A DNA stretch of 64,000 bases from Aphidius gifuensis (Eukaryota; Arthropoda; Insecta; Hymenoptera; Braconidae), in the NCBI RefSeq assembly GCF_014905175.1, contig NC_057790.1, positions 20,052,469-20,116,468 of the forward strand. Direction: 5' to 3'. Positions 34,001 to 46,216 of this stretch are shown here, piece by piece. The notes under the pieces are model-generated. The model saw only the letters and a program-made list of their open reading frames with translations, made no database searches and was not told where the DNA came from. Both the position numbers and the translations under genes were made by a program. Position 1 is the stretch's first letter. Each line of letters begins with the position of its first letter.

Positions 34001-35405
34001 GTGTACCACAACAATTAAAATAATCATTTTTTTTTTATTGGTGGTCCGCGGGTCATTGTCGCGCTGTGTTTGTCGGCTGTGTTCTTGGTGATGATAATTA
34101 TATTTTTAAAAAAAATATATATTCAAGTATTATTATTAAATATAATAATAATAATAATAACAATAATTAAATAATGCACACCACAGTCGCTCCAGCTTGG
34201 TGCGAGACAACAATCTTAAATATTGATTTTGCTACAATCGCTATTTTGTGAGGGATTAAAAGTTGTAGAAAAATGTGACTGGCCAATACTGATAATTGCA
34301 TATCAAGAAACACAATTGTTATATATTAATCAACATGGAATCAATCAATATGCAATTTAATTGGGTTTGTATTATCACAACATCCAGTTCAACACATTTT
34401 TTATTAAAAAAAAAAAAAAACAGAAAAAAAAGTAAATTATATTTTTTTTTTTAAATACTTTTATAACATTTTTTTAATTTTTTTTCAAATTTATTTTCTT
34501 TATCTATTCATTCTCTATTTCATTTTTAATACTCAATATACTTTTTTATTTCTATTTTTTTTTTTTCTTCATAATCATTTGCTATTAATATTAAAAACTA
34601 ACATTTATTATTTGTTTTAAAATTAAATTCATTTCATAAACTCTGTTATAAATTCAGAGATGCTTTAAAATCATTTATTTTTTTTTTAAAATCATTTTCA
34701 TTTAAAATTTGGGAACATGCATAAATCATAAATTGCTCAGGAACACATTTAAATCGACAAATATATAAATGCAAGCTCGAGTTTATTATTTATTTATATT
34801 CTTTTTTTTTTTTTTTTTACTTTTTAATTTTTTTTTATTGTTAGATGAATGATTATTATTATTACTATCATTTTTTTAAATGTATCTAATGAAAATTAAT
34901 TTCTGTAGACGTTGATGATGTCAAATACGTAATCAATTTTGATTATCCATCATCATCAGAGGATTATATACACAGAATTGGTAGAACAGGACGTTCATCA
35001 TCAACTGGTACAAGTTATGCATTTTTTACACCACAAAATAGCCGACAAGCTAAAGATCTTGTTAATGTATTAACTGAAGCTAAACAAGTTATTAATCCAA
35101 AACTTGCTGAACTTGCACAACGAGGTGGTGGTGGAAGTGGAAGTGGTGGATATGGTGCAAGAAGTAAGTTATTATATTATTTATTTATGTTAAAATTACA
35201 CTTCCATATTGTGATTTTGTTTTTATCTAAATTTATTTTTCTTTTGACCAATTTATTAATAGAAAGTTTTATTGTTTTTATTCTAGATCGTTGGGGATAT
35301 GGTGGTAATGGTGGTGGTGGTAGTCGTGGACGTGAAAATACATTCTCCGGTCAACATAAAAGATTTGATAATGGTCGAAGCAATGGCTACGGTAACAGCT
35401 ACTAA
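31029..35405 (+). CDS. DEAD-box RNA helicase, DDX5/DDX17 (p68/Rm62) group, Gly-rich tails, split start codon
   Basis: Coding exons: 31029-31030, 31250-32389, 32582-32760, 32867-32926, 34909-35163 and 35287-35405, giving 584 residues. The start codon is divided: AT ends the 5' UTR exon and the next exon supplies G. The protein begins with a Gly/Ser/Asn-rich region (TYGGSSGGYRSGGGG), then the p68-type linker (NWDHENLRPFKKEFYV), Q motif, AQTGSGKT, PTRELAQQ, TPGR, DEAD, SAT, ATDVAARGL, HRIGRTGR, and a short Gly-rich tail ending NGYGNSY. The residue between SG and NMVGIA is Gly where the paralogues have Arg-Asp. Intron positions and phases after EAK, before EFRN and after ARGL match helicase gene 1. 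The 1.98-kb intron after ARGL has a premature-stop cassette at 33715-33752. Expected role: nuclear RNA helicase. Confidence 0.9.
33715..33752 (+). other. Candidate premature-stop exon in helicase gene 3
   Basis: An acceptor with a TTTGTTTCAG tract is followed, in the phase left by the preceding exon, by E-A-H-G-A-Q-I-M-L-S-V-Q and then TGA at 33750-33752. The first residues and surrounding bases (CAGAGGCACAT, then GC and CAG) match the cassette in the same intron of helicase gene 1. I see no convincing donor just after it, so it may act as an alternative last exon or within a retained intron. Confidence 0.45.
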
Positions 35406-36622
35406 TTATAAATTTTATTATAATAAAAACAACAACAACAATGAAGATACCGTTAGTTGAACATCTAAATTTATCAATATCATTCGATAAATTTTATCAA
35501 TGTCTTTATGACTTTAAAAATTATCATTCTATCGGTTTATCGTAAATTTATTTAATCTAAATATTAGCTGTAATTTTTTTATTTATACTAAAGACCGTAA
35601 TTTTTCATCGGAAAAAACAAAAAAAAAATTTCATTTTTCTTTATTTGAACTAAAATATATTATATTAATATTATTATTTTTTTTTTTTTTAATTTTAATT
35701 ATTTAAAATTGGCGTATTTAATGTGCTTTAGGTTTATTTGCAATTGGTGATTTAGTTAGAAATCAATTTAGTAAGAAAAATAAAAGAGTTAAATTCTCGA
35801 TGAAAATAAGGAAAAAAAAAAAATATAAAATAAAAAAAGAAAAACGATGAGATAATAAATAATAAAAAAAAAAATAAAAAAAATGAGTAAATGTCTTCTT
35901 TTTTTCTGATATAAATGTGTATTTAAAAATCCATGACTATTCGACTTTTTTTTCTTTGTTATCTTCTTGTGAACTCTTCAGTATTCATTCCATTTTTAAA
36001 AAAAATTTTTTTTTCTTGAATGGTCATGTTTAAAGTATGTAATAATTTTTTTGAATATCTGTCAAATCGATGTGCACTCAATTTATTAATACCGTATATC
36101 AATTATTAAAATAAAAAGAATGAAAGTAAAAATTAAGAAAATTTTTGTCATGTTTAATTAAGAATTAATATTAAAAAAAGATAAAAAAATAAAAAAAGAC
36201 AATTGACCTGATTAAATAAATAAATAAAAATTAAATAAAAAATCACTCAAATAAATATTGTCTTTTTCATTTTTTTTTTTTTTTTTTCCCACGAACATTT
36301 ACAGCCTTTAATTCATCAGTTTGATTTAGAAAATAAAATAAGCCTACTTTGGAAAAGCTATTTAGCCAACACCTTAATATTTAAAAAATTCATAAATTGA
36401 CAATTTAAAAAGATGCTGATCCTGATGAATTATTAATACAACTGGCAAGTCATTTCTAAATAATGAAATATCTTCCTGAGATTTTTAAATAATGATCAAT
36501 CATTAAAATTATTTCAATCAAAACATTTAAAATATTAAACTGATTCAAAATAAGTTTCAAATAATTTTGTATTAATTTTTGTATAAAAGCTCTTCAATCG
36601 CCCAGATCAATAACATATTTAA
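35406..36622. other. 3' flank of helicase gene 3 and upstream region of the TEX47-like gene
   Basis: AT-rich sequence with several AATAAA-type signals and homopolymers. No coding gene seen. TATA-like TTGTATAAAAGC at about 36579, some 45 bases before the next start codon, may serve the TEX47-like gene. Confidence 0.4.
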
Positions 36623-37338
36623 ATGAAAATTATTGGTGAATATATTGATCAAACAAAAATGGAAGAGCCAGTGAAAAAAAATATTTTAAATTATCTTGAA
36701 AATAAAGATAATCCAATTTGTCAATTAATTATTATCAACAAAATAGATAATTCTTCATTTGATTATTTAAATAATTATTTAAATAATTATAAAAATAAAA
36801 TTTCAGGGCTGTTTATTGTTTATAAAACATGTATGGTTTTATTAATAGAAGCTGAAGAAATTACTGTATTTCAAGTATGTTTAAATTTATTAAAATCTTC
36901 AACAACTTATTTTGATAATGCTCGAATATTATCCATTGATATAAGCAAAAATAAAAAATTATCAAATAATTTTATTTGTAAAAAAATAATTAATACCAGT
37001 TTTAATGATGATAAAAAAATTATTTGTCATGAAAAAATTAAATCACATTACGTTGATGTTGCAAAAAAATTGTATGAATATTATTGGATGTATGAAAATA
37101 ATAACTCGTCATCAAAAAATGTAAGTAAAAAATGTAACCACATCTTGATAATAAAAAAAAACAACTTGAATTATTTTTATTTTTATTCTAGGATAATTTG
37201 GCTAATATATTTGATGATTTAGAGAATACAATTGAAATTCTTGTCAATGATTCTCGAGGATATAATTTATCTGATATAATTAAAAAATACTGGAAATGTT
37301 TAGAGTATCATGAAGCAGACATTTGGCCAGTATCTTAA
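36623..37338 (+). CDS. TEX47-like protein (BLUF-like fold)
   Basis: Two exons, 36623-37120 and 37192-37338, phase 0, giving 214 residues. The central part (ICQLIIINKID, then ISGLFIVYKTCMVLLIEA, then VFQVCLNLL) follows the pattern of testis-expressed protein 47 and BLUF-like folds: a beta strand, a hydrophobic 'GLFIVY ... LIEA' hairpin, then a helix. The C-terminal exon encodes NDSRGYNLSDIIKKYWKCLE. Assignment rests on pattern, not a search. No signal peptide. Its stop lies 9 bases from the end of the first astacin gene on the other strand. A copy of its last exon is found fused to a helicase exon at 40799-41117, so this locus belongs to the duplicating segment. A sperm or ciliary role would follow from the family. 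Confidence 0.5.
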
Positions 37339-37347
37339 TTTTTAAAT

Positions 37348-38703
37348 TTAAATTTCAAGTGTACTGCAAATAGCGTTCCATTTTTTGGCTTCAGATGGAT
37401 CATCTAAACATCCATAAAGTTTATTAACCTTGAGACAATCAGTTTTTGTCATATTTTCTCTTTGTCCAACGGTAATACCTGGTATTTTTGATGTTATCGT
37501 TGGTTTTCTTAATCGATCTATACTGAAGGAAAAACTTCCGTAATGCATGATACTATGATAATCATACTCATAACTGTATGTTGTATTTTCAAGACTTTCT
37601 TTCCTAAAATTAACCAATTCCCCTGTAATATTTAAATTAATAAACTTTAATTGACAAAAAAATATGACATAGAAAATTAATTTATTATATAAATTACCTG
37701 GTATGATGTTTTCATAATGAATATTAACAAAATTATCACGATCTGCTCGAGATTGTTCGTGGAAAATACCAAGTGCATGTAACACTTCATGAATAATAAA
37801 ACCCTGACCATTAAAACAATTTTGTTTTATATTATCTGGAGGCTCAAGGCTTACTAATTGAGCTCCTCCAATTTTTCCAATATATGACCAGCATCTTGTA
37901 ATTACGTTGTTTAATTAATTTAATTTTTTCAAATATTGATATATTATTTTATTTTATTATTTAATTACCCGTCAGGATTGTGCGTGGGCTCAAAAATAAT
38001 ATAGTCTCTGGCGAATTTATCCCGTGGCACAAAATTAATACAAGTCATAGATTTTAAATATATTAATGTTTTGAGTATTTTTATATACTCTGGAGCTCCT
38101 AAAAAAATAATTATCAAGTTGACAAATAGTTGATAAATAGTTTTTTCTTAATTATTATTTTTTTATTTTTTGTACCAATAGATCAAACTTACTGTAAAGT
38201 GGACTAATAACATAAGGCACAATTCTATTTTTCCACATTCTATTAGAAAATACATCCCAACGAAGACCAACACGCAAATAATTATAATCCTGTAAAATAG
38301 AATAAATAATTAATAATTAACTCAATTATATTAATTGCATTAATCATAAATCAATTAGATTAATTCATAGTTAATTTTTTAATATATATTTACCTCATTA
38401 GTCATGGCAATGTCACCTTGATAGAGTCCTGGTCTAACTTCTGGATCTTGCCTACTATTCATCAGCCAATCCAAATGCACCATTGAATAAGCCACTAATT
38501 TTTTAAATTAATTTAATTATTAAAATTAATTATAATAAATTAATTAAATATAATATACTTATAGATGTTTGAATTATTAACGTACTAGGATTTAGAACTG
38601 TTCTTTTCACTTCACATGGTACATTAAAATTGTATTTTTTTCTTGGAAAAGTATCTACAACATTCATCAATATCCAAAAAAAGCTAAATAATTTAACAAT
38701 CAT
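37348..38703 (-). CDS. Astacin-family zinc metalloprotease, copy A
   Basis: Six exons: 38586-38703 (signal peptide MIVKLFSFFWILMNVVDTF), 38396-38494, 38193-38289, 37969-38098, 37698-37894 and 37348-37622. The propeptide keeps the aspartate-switch-like YQGDIAMTNE. The mature domain starts near GLRWDVF and shows MTCINFVP, GCWSYIGKIGG, the full zinc site HEVLHALGIFHE with RADRD after it, the Met-turn SIMHYGS, GQRENMTKTDCLKVNKLYGC and a short end after the last Cys. It is a secreted single-domain astacin without EGF or CUB domains. All catalytic residues are present, so activity is expected. It is the left end of a five-copy array. Astacins occur in venoms and guts; the role here is unknown. Confidence 0.85.
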
Positions 38704-38793
38704 TTATAACAAGTTATTATATTATTTTATTGTTAATAGCAAAGTGTACTATTTTGTCTAGTAAAATAGAAGTTAAAAAAACACACATCAACA

Positions 38794-38796
38794 AAA

Positions 38797-38831
<35 letters not shown>
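38794..38831. repeat. (AAAT)n microsatellite
   Basis: About nine AAAT/AATA units lie in the spacer upstream of astacin copy A. Shorter runs stand at the same place upstream of copies B, C and D. Confidence 0.8.
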
Positions 38832-38867
38832 AGAACGGAGATTTCAAGGTCTTAGCACTATGCTACG

Positions 38868-38935
38868 TGTTTTTCTGAGACAGGCACTTATGTGTAATAA
38901 TAATAAGCCACTTCGAAAATACATATAGTGCTTAA
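38868..38935. repeat. Spacer block repeated between astacin copies
   Basis: A block with TGCTACGTGT, GGCACTTATGTGTAATAA and AAGCCAC[CT]TCGAAAA occurs here and at about 40576-40640, 42600-42655 and 44266-44320, each time upstream of an astacin gene. It is missing upstream of copy E, where the array ends. Confidence 0.7.
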
Positions 38936-39088
38936 AGATATATATGCTATTGATACTTTATAGTATTAAATGTTTCAATGCTCAATTTCAATTTTAATTT
39001 TTTTTTTATAGTTTATAATTATTGTTAGATGAATTATTATTATTTTCTTTATCATATTTTGAAATGAAAGTAAAATTAATTTTTAAAT

Positions 39089-40444
39089 TTAAATTTCAAG
39101 TGTACTGCAAATGTCGTTCCATTTTTTGGCTTCAGATAGATTATCTAAACATCCATAAAGTTTATTAACCTTAAGACAATCAGTTATTGTCATATTTTCT
39201 CTTTGTCCAACAATAATACCTGGTATTTTTGATGTTATTGTTGGTTTTCTTTTTGGATCTATACTAAAAGAATAACTCCCATAATGCATGATACTTTGAT
39301 AATCATACTCATAACTGTATGTTGTATTTTCAAGACTTTGTTTATTAAAATCGAACAAATGCCCTGTAATTTTTAAATTAATAAACTTTAATTGACAAAA
39401 AAAAATGACATAGAAAATTAATTTATTATTTTAAATTACCTGGCATAATGTTTTCATAATGAATATCAACAAAGTTATCACGATCAGCTCTAGCTTGTTC
39501 ATGGAAAATACCAAGTGTATGCATCAATTCATGAACAGTATTATACTCATTACCAAGACAATTTACAGATCTTTCATCTGGAGGCTGGAGGTTTACTGAT
39601 TGTGGTCCTCCAATTTTTCCAACATATGACCAGCATCTTTTAAATATGTTGTTTAATCAATTTAATTTTTTCAATTGTTGATATATATCATTTTATTTCA
39701 TTATTTAATTACCCATCGCGCGTAGGCCTAATGATAATATAGTCCTTGGCTCGTTTATCCCATGGTACAAAATTAATACAAGTCAAGTAGTTTAACAGTG
39801 CTATTGCTTTGTGTATTGTTTTATACTCTGGAGCACCTAAAAAAATTATTATCAAGTTGACATATAATCAAGATAAATAATTTTTTTTAATTATTATTTT
39901 TTTATTTTTAGTACCAACAGTTAAAACTCACCGTAAAGTCGACTAATAACATAAGGTACAGTTCTATTCTTCCACATATCACTAGGAAATACATCCCAAC
40001 GAAGACCAACACGCAAATAATTATATTGCTGTAAAATAAAATAAATAATTAATAATCAACCCAATTATTTTAATTAAATTAATTATGTATTAATTTGATC
40101 AAATTATAATTAATTTTTTAATATACATTTACCTTCTTAGTCATAGCAATGTCACCTTGATAAAGCCCGGGTCTAACTTCTGGATCTTGCCTACTTTTCA
40201 TCAGCCTATCTAAATGCACCATTGAATAAGCCACTGATATTTTTTAAATTAATTTAATTATTAAAAATAATTATAATAAATTAATTAAATATAATATACT
40301 TATAGATGTTTGAATTATTAACGTACTAGGATTTAGAACTGTTCTTTTCACTTCACATGGTACATTAAAATTGTATTTTTTTCTTGGAAAAGTATCTACA
40401 ACATTCATCAATATCCAAAAAAAGCTAAATAATTTAACAATCAT
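39089..40444 (-). CDS. Astacin-family zinc metalloprotease, copy B
   Basis: Same six-exon layout as copy A: start in the exon at 40442-40444, last exon at 39089-39364. The signal peptide is the same as in A. Zinc site HELMHTLGIFHE followed by QARADRD, Met-turn SIMHYGS and the terminal DCLKVNKLYGC are intact. The propeptide has the YQGDIAMT motif (here followed by KK rather than NE). The last exon has FDFNKQSLENTTYS in place of the VNFRKESLENTTYS of A. No frame break is visible. Downstream is a short relic of the helicase gene 3 intron sequence (about 39005-39060). Confidence 0.85.
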
Positions 40445-40726
40445 TTATAACAAGTTATTATATTATTTTATTGTTAATAGCAAAGTGTACTATTTTGTCT
40501 AGTAAAATAGAAGTTAAAAAAACACACATCAACAAAATAAATAAATAAAAAACGGAGATTTCAAGGCCTTAGCACTATGCTACGTGTAATTTTGAGTCAG
40601 GCACTTATGTGTAATAAAAATAAGCCACCTCGAAAATACTTATTAAATGCTTATTTAAATATATGCTATTAAAACTTTATAGTATTGAACTCAATATCAA
40701 TTTCGATTTTTTTTATTGTTTATAAT

Positions 40727-41117
40727 TATTGTTAGATGAATTATTATTATTATATTTCATTATCTTTAATGTATCTAATGAAAATTAATTTTCGCAGACG
40801 TTGATGATGTCGAAGATGTAATTAATTTGAATTATCCATCATCATCAGAGGATTATATACACAGAATTGGTAGAACAGGACGTTCATCATCAACAGGTAC
40901 AAGTTATGCATTTTTTACACCACAAAATAGCCGGAAAGCTAAAGATCTTCATAATTTGGCTAATTTATTTGATGATTTAGAGAATACAAATAAAATTCTT
41001 GTCAATGATTCTCGAGGATATAATTTATCTGCTATAATTAAAAAATACTGGAAATGTTTAGAGTATCATGAAGTGGACATTTGGCCTGTATCTCAAAATA
41101 CAACAATTAATTTTTAA
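40727..41117 (+). pseudogene. Chimeric fragment: helicase gene 3 exon fused to TEX47-like last exon
   Basis: 40727-40798 copies the end of the long intron of helicase gene 3 with its acceptor. 40799-40949 copies the exon encoding DVDDVKYVINFDYPSS (here EDVINLNYPSS), HRIGRTGR and FFTPQNSR. At about 40950 the sequence switches inside a codon stretch to the last exon of the TEX47-like gene (NLANLFDDLENT, then YWKCLEYHE), ending with a short extension to the stop at 41117. There is no start codon, promoter or upstream exon, so this is a dead by-product of segmental duplication with an internal deletion of roughly 2.2 kb, although the frame stays open across the junction. Confidence 0.8.
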
Positions 41118-41119
41118 AT

Positions 41120-42472
41120 TTAAATTTCAAGTGTACTGCAAATGTCGTTCCATTTTTTGGCTTCAGATGGATCATCTAAACATCCATAAAGTTTATTAAC
41201 CTTGAGACAATCAGTTTTTGTCATATATTCTCTTTGTCCAAGTATTACACCAGGTATTTTTGATGTTATCGTTGGTTTTGTTTTTGGATCTTTACTAAAG
41301 AAAAAACTTCCATAATGCATGATACTACGATGATCATACTCATAACTGTATGTTGTATTTTCAAGACTTTCTTTCCTAAAATTAACCAATTCTCCTGTAA
41401 TATTTAAATTAATAAACTTTAATTGCCAAAAAAATATGACATAAAAAATTAATTTATTATTTTGAATTACTTGGCACAATATTTTCATAATGAATATCAA
41501 CAAAATTATCACGATCAGCTCTAGCTTGTTCATGGAAAATACCAAGTGAATGCATCAATTCATGAACAGTACGATACTCATTACCAAAACACTTTCGTTT
41601 TATATTATCTGGAGGCTCGAGTATTACTAATTGTGGTCCTCCAATTTTTCCAATAAATGACCGGCATCTTACAATTATGTTGTTCATTTAATTTAATTTT
41701 TTCAATTGTTGATATATATCATTTTATTTCATTATTTAATTACCCTTTGCCCGTAGGACTAATGAAAATATAGTCCTTGGCTCGTTTATTCCATGGTACG
41801 AAATTAATACAAGTCAAGTTGTTTAAAAGTGTTATTGCTTTGTGTATTGTTATATTCTCTGCAGTTTCTAAAGAAATTATTATCAAGTTGACATATAATC
41901 AAGATAAATAATTTTTTTTAATTATTTTTTTATTTTTAGTACCAACAGTTGAAACTCACTGTAAAGTCGACTGATAACATAAGGTACAGTTCTATTTTTC
42001 CACATTCTACCAGGAAATACATCCCAACGAAGACCAATACGCCAATCATTATATTGCTGTAAAATAAAATAATAATAAATAATAATTGACTCACTTATTT
42101 TAAATAAATTAATCATGTATTTATTTGATCAAATTATAATTAATTTTTTAATATACATTTACCTTATTAGTCATGATAATGTCACCTTGATAAAGTCCTG
42201 GACTAACTTCTGGATCTTGCCTACTTTTCATCAGCCTATCCAAATACATCATTGAATAAGCCACTAGTTTTTTAAATTAATTTAATTATTAAAATTAATT
42301 ATAATGAATTAATTAAATATAATATACTTATAGTTGTGTTAATTATTAACGTACTAGGATTTGAAACTGTTTTTTTCACTTCACATGGTACATTAAAATT
42401 GTATTTTTTCCTTGGAAAAGTATCTACAATATTTATCAATATCCAAACAAAGCTAAATAATTTAACAATCAT
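41120..42472 (-). CDS. Astacin-family zinc metalloprotease, copy C
   Basis: Six exons, with the last at 41120-41397. The start is taken at 42472 to match A and B (MIVKLFSFVWIL); an in-frame ATG also lies three codons upstream at 42481. Zinc site HELMHSLGIFHE, QARADRD and Met-turn SIMHYGS are intact. The conserved Trp of the GCWSY segment is Arg here (CRSFIGKIGG, codon CGG instead of TGG), which may affect folding or activity. The last exon has GVILGQREYMTKTDCLKVN. It is the copy adjoining the chimeric fragment, whose stop is 2 bases from its own. Confidence 0.8.
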
Positions 42473-42803
42473 TTTTAACAAGTTATTATATTATTTTATT
42501 ATTAATAACAAAGCGTACTATTTGGCCTAGCAAAATAGAAGTTAAAAAAACACACATCAACAAAATAAATAAATAAATAAATGAAGAACGGAATTTTCAA
42601 GCGTGTAATTCTGAGGCAGGCACTTATGTGTAATAAAAATAAGCCACCTCGAAAACACTTATAGTGCTTAATGATATATATGCTATTAATACTTTATAGT
42701 ATTTCAATTTCAATTTCATTTTTTTTTTATTGTTTATAATTATTGTAAGATTATAATAAATCAAAATATATATATATCAAAATAAAACAATTAATATTCA
42801 AAT

Positions 42804-44123
42804 TTAAATTCCGAGTGTATTGCAACTTTCGTACCATTGTTTGGCTTCACATGGATCATCTAAACATCCATAAAGTTTATTAACTTTGAGACAATCAGTT
42901 ACTGTCACCTTTTGTCTTTGTCCAATGATAGTACCTGGTATTTTTGGTGTTATCGATGGTTTTATTTTTGGATCTATACTAAAATAATTATTTTCATAAT
43001 GCATGATACTAAGATAATCATACTCATAACTGTATGTTGTATTTTCCAGACTTTGTTTATCAAATTGATCCAACTTATCTGTAATTTTAAAATTAATGAA
43101 CTTTAGTTGACAAACAAAGGTGACGTAGAAAATTAATTTATTATTTCAAATTACCTGGTATGATGTTTTCACGATGAATATCAACAAAATTATCACGATC
43201 AGCTCTAGCATGTTCATGAAAAATACCAAGTGCATGCATCAATTCATGAATAGTAACAAGCTCATCACCAAGACAATTTGGTCCACTTTCATCTGGAGGC
43301 TTGAGATTTACTAATTGAGGTCCTCCAATTTTTCCGTAATATGACCAGCATCTTTCAATTATGTTTTTTAATTAATTTAATTTTCTTAAATTTTAATATA
43401 TTATTTTATTTTTAATATAATATTTAATTACCCATCGTCACTTATCGCATGCTTAATGATAATATAGTCCTTGGAAACTTTATCCCATGGTACAAAATTA
43501 ATACAAGTCAAGGTGTTGAAATATGTTATTGCTTTTAATATTGTCATATATTCTTCACATTCTAAAAAAATAATTGTCAAGTTGATATATAATCAAGATA
43601 AATAATTTTTTATTAATTATTTCATTTTTGATTTTTTGTACCAACAGATCAAACTTACTGTAATCATCACTTATAACATAAGGCACAGTTCTATTTTCCC
43701 ACATTCTATTAGGAAATACATCCCATCGAAGACCAACACGCCAATAATTATATTGCTGTAAAATAAAATAAATAAATAATTATTATTATAACTTACTTAT
43801 TTTAATTAAATGAATCATAAATTAATTTGATCAATTTATAATTAATTTTTTAATATATATTTACCTCATCAGTCATTGCAATGTCACCTTGATAAAATCT
43901 TGGTCTAACTTCTGGATCTTGGATTGAATGAGCAACTAATTGTTTAAATTAATTTAATTATTAAAAATAATTATAATAAATTAATTAAATATAATATACT
44001 TATAGTTTTTTGAATTAATAACGTACTAGGATCACTTGGTACAGTAGAATTGTATTTTTTTCTTGGAAAAGTATCTACAACATTTATCAATATCCAAATA
44101 AAGCTAATTAATTTAACAATCAT
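42804..44123 (-). CDS. Astacin-family zinc metalloprotease, copy D (shortened propeptide)
   Basis: Six exons. The last exon (42804-43080) reads DQFDKQSLENTTYS, then SIMHYENN, so the Met-turn is kept but the next residues differ. Zinc site HELMHALGIFHEHARADRD is intact. Two in-frame deletions mark this copy: part of the end of exon 1 (GTDPS-like instead of the usual Cys-containing VPCEVK) and ten residues in exon 2 (VAHSIQDPEV instead of a longer segment), both in the propeptide. The switch motif region and mature domain remain. Activation could differ from the other copies. Confidence 0.8.
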
Positions 44124-44494
44124 TTTTAACAAGTTATTATATTATTTTATTATTAATAACAAAATGTACTATTTGGCCTAGCAAAAGTAGAAGTTAAAAA
44201 AACACACATCAACAAAATAAATAAATAAAGAACGAAGATTTCAAGGCCTTAGCACTATATGCTACGTGTAATTCTGAGGTAGGCACTCATGTGTAATAAA
44301 AATAAGCCATCTCGAAAATAAATATAGTGCTTATTTAAATAATATATGCTATTAAAACTTTATAGTATTGAACGCTTTATAGTATTGAATATCGATTTCA
44401 ATTTTTTTTCCATTGTTTATAATTATTGTTATTGATAAATTATTATCAATTTTTAAATCATATTTTTAAATGAATGTAAAATTAATTTTTCAAT

Positions 44495-45802
44495 TTAAAT
44501 CCCAAGTGCATTGCATATATTGTACCATCTTTTAGCTTCAGATGAATCATTTAAACATCCATAAAGTTCATTAACTTTGAGACAATCAGTTTTTGTCATA
44601 CTTTTTCTTTGTCCAAGTATTGCACCAGGTATTTTTGGTGTTATCGTTGGTTTTCCTGGATTTTTACTAAAATAAAAACTTCCATAATGCATAATACTCT
44701 GATAATCATACTCATAACTGTATGTTGTATTTTCAAGACTTTGTTTATCAAAATTAATCAAGAAATCTGTAAAATTTTTAATTATTAAACTTCAATTGAC
44801 AAACAATCATGACATATAAAATTAATTTATTTTTTTAAATTACCTGGCATGATGTTTTCATAATGAATATCAACAAAATCATCACGATCAGCTCTAGCTT
44901 GTTCATGAAAAATACCAAGTGCATGCATCAATTCATGAATAGCACGACCCTCATCACCAAGACAATTTGGTCCTCTTTCATCTGGAGGCTGGAGGCTTAA
45001 TAATTGAGCTCCTCCAAATCTTCCAATAAATGACCAGCATCTTTACATTATACTAGTTAATTAATTTAATTTTCCTAAATATTAATATATTATTTTATTT
45101 TTAAATATAATATTTAATTACCCACTGGGATATTTCATGGGCCAAATGATAATAAAGTCCTTGGAGACTTCATCCCATGGTACGAAATTAATACAAGTCA
45201 TGTAGTTTAAATATGTTATTGCCTTGTATATTGTTATATAATCTTGAGTTTCTAAAAAAATAATTATCAAGTTAATATCTAAACAATTTAAATTTTTCTT
45301 GAACCAAAAGATCAAACTTACTGTAGAGTGGACTAATGACATAAGACACAGTTCTATTTTTCCATAATTTATCAGGAAATATATCCCAACGAAGAGCAAT
45401 ACGCCAATAATTATAATGCTGTAAAATAAAATAAATAATTAATAATTAACTCAATTATTTTAATTAAATTAATTTTTAAATATATATTTACCTCATTAGT
45501 CATGGCAATGTCACCTTGAAAAAGTCCTGGACTAACTTCTGGATCTTGTCTTGTTGTTATCAGCCTCTCCAAGTCAATCATTGAATAAGCAACTAATTTT
45601 TTAAATTAATTTAATTATTAATAATAATTATAATAAATTAATTAAATATAATATACTTATAGTTGTTTTAAATTATTAACGTACTAGCATCTGGAACTGT
45701 TCTTTTAACTTCACTTGGTACTGTAAAATTGTATTTTCTCCTCGGAAAAGTATCTACACTATTTATCAATAACCAAATAAAGCTAAATAATTTAACAATC
45801 AT
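44495..45802 (-). CDS. Astacin-family zinc metalloprotease, copy E
   Basis: Six exons, with the last at 44495-44767. The signal peptide resembles the others; the propeptide has FQGDIAMTNE, the best match to the family's FxGD aspartate switch. Zinc site HELMHALGIFHE followed by QARADRDD, Met-turn SIMHYGS and the end DCLKVNELYGC are intact. The exon 4 region reads MTCINFVPWDEVSKDF. This is the most upstream copy of the array. The remnant at 49836-50180 is most like this copy. It is divergent from the mitochondrial carrier at 46217. Confidence 0.85.
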
Positions 45803-46216
45803 TTTTAACAAGTTATTATATTATTTTATTATTAATAACAAAATATACTAGGCCTAGCATCAAGAAAATAAATAAATAACGGAATATTTATTTTTTTTTT
45901 TAGCCGCTTTTTTTTTTTTTTTTTTCTGATTGGTCGATGCCGCCATGCTTGTCTCATAATCATAACAAAAATAATAATAACAAAGTTTGTTTTTATTGTG
46001 AAAATAGATTTGTCATTATTTTGACAAAAAAAAAAATTAGGACATGTGTCGAAATGACAGTTTTTTAAATACATTTCAATTATATATTATATAATTAAAA
46101 CTTAAAATTTTCAAGCATTGTTATTTATTTATTTTCTCTTTATAAATATAAAAAAATATTTAGGTTAGATTTGTAACAGATATATCAATTTTTTATTAAA
46201 TAAATAATAAAAAAAA
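45803..46216 (+). promoter_or_regulatory. Divergent promoter region: astacin E and mitochondrial carrier
   Basis: The array's repeated spacer is cut short here. A CCAAT box in reverse (GATTGGTCGATG, about 45928) followed by a YY1-like GCCGCCATG stands in the middle and most likely serves the carrier gene. Confidence 0.45.
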
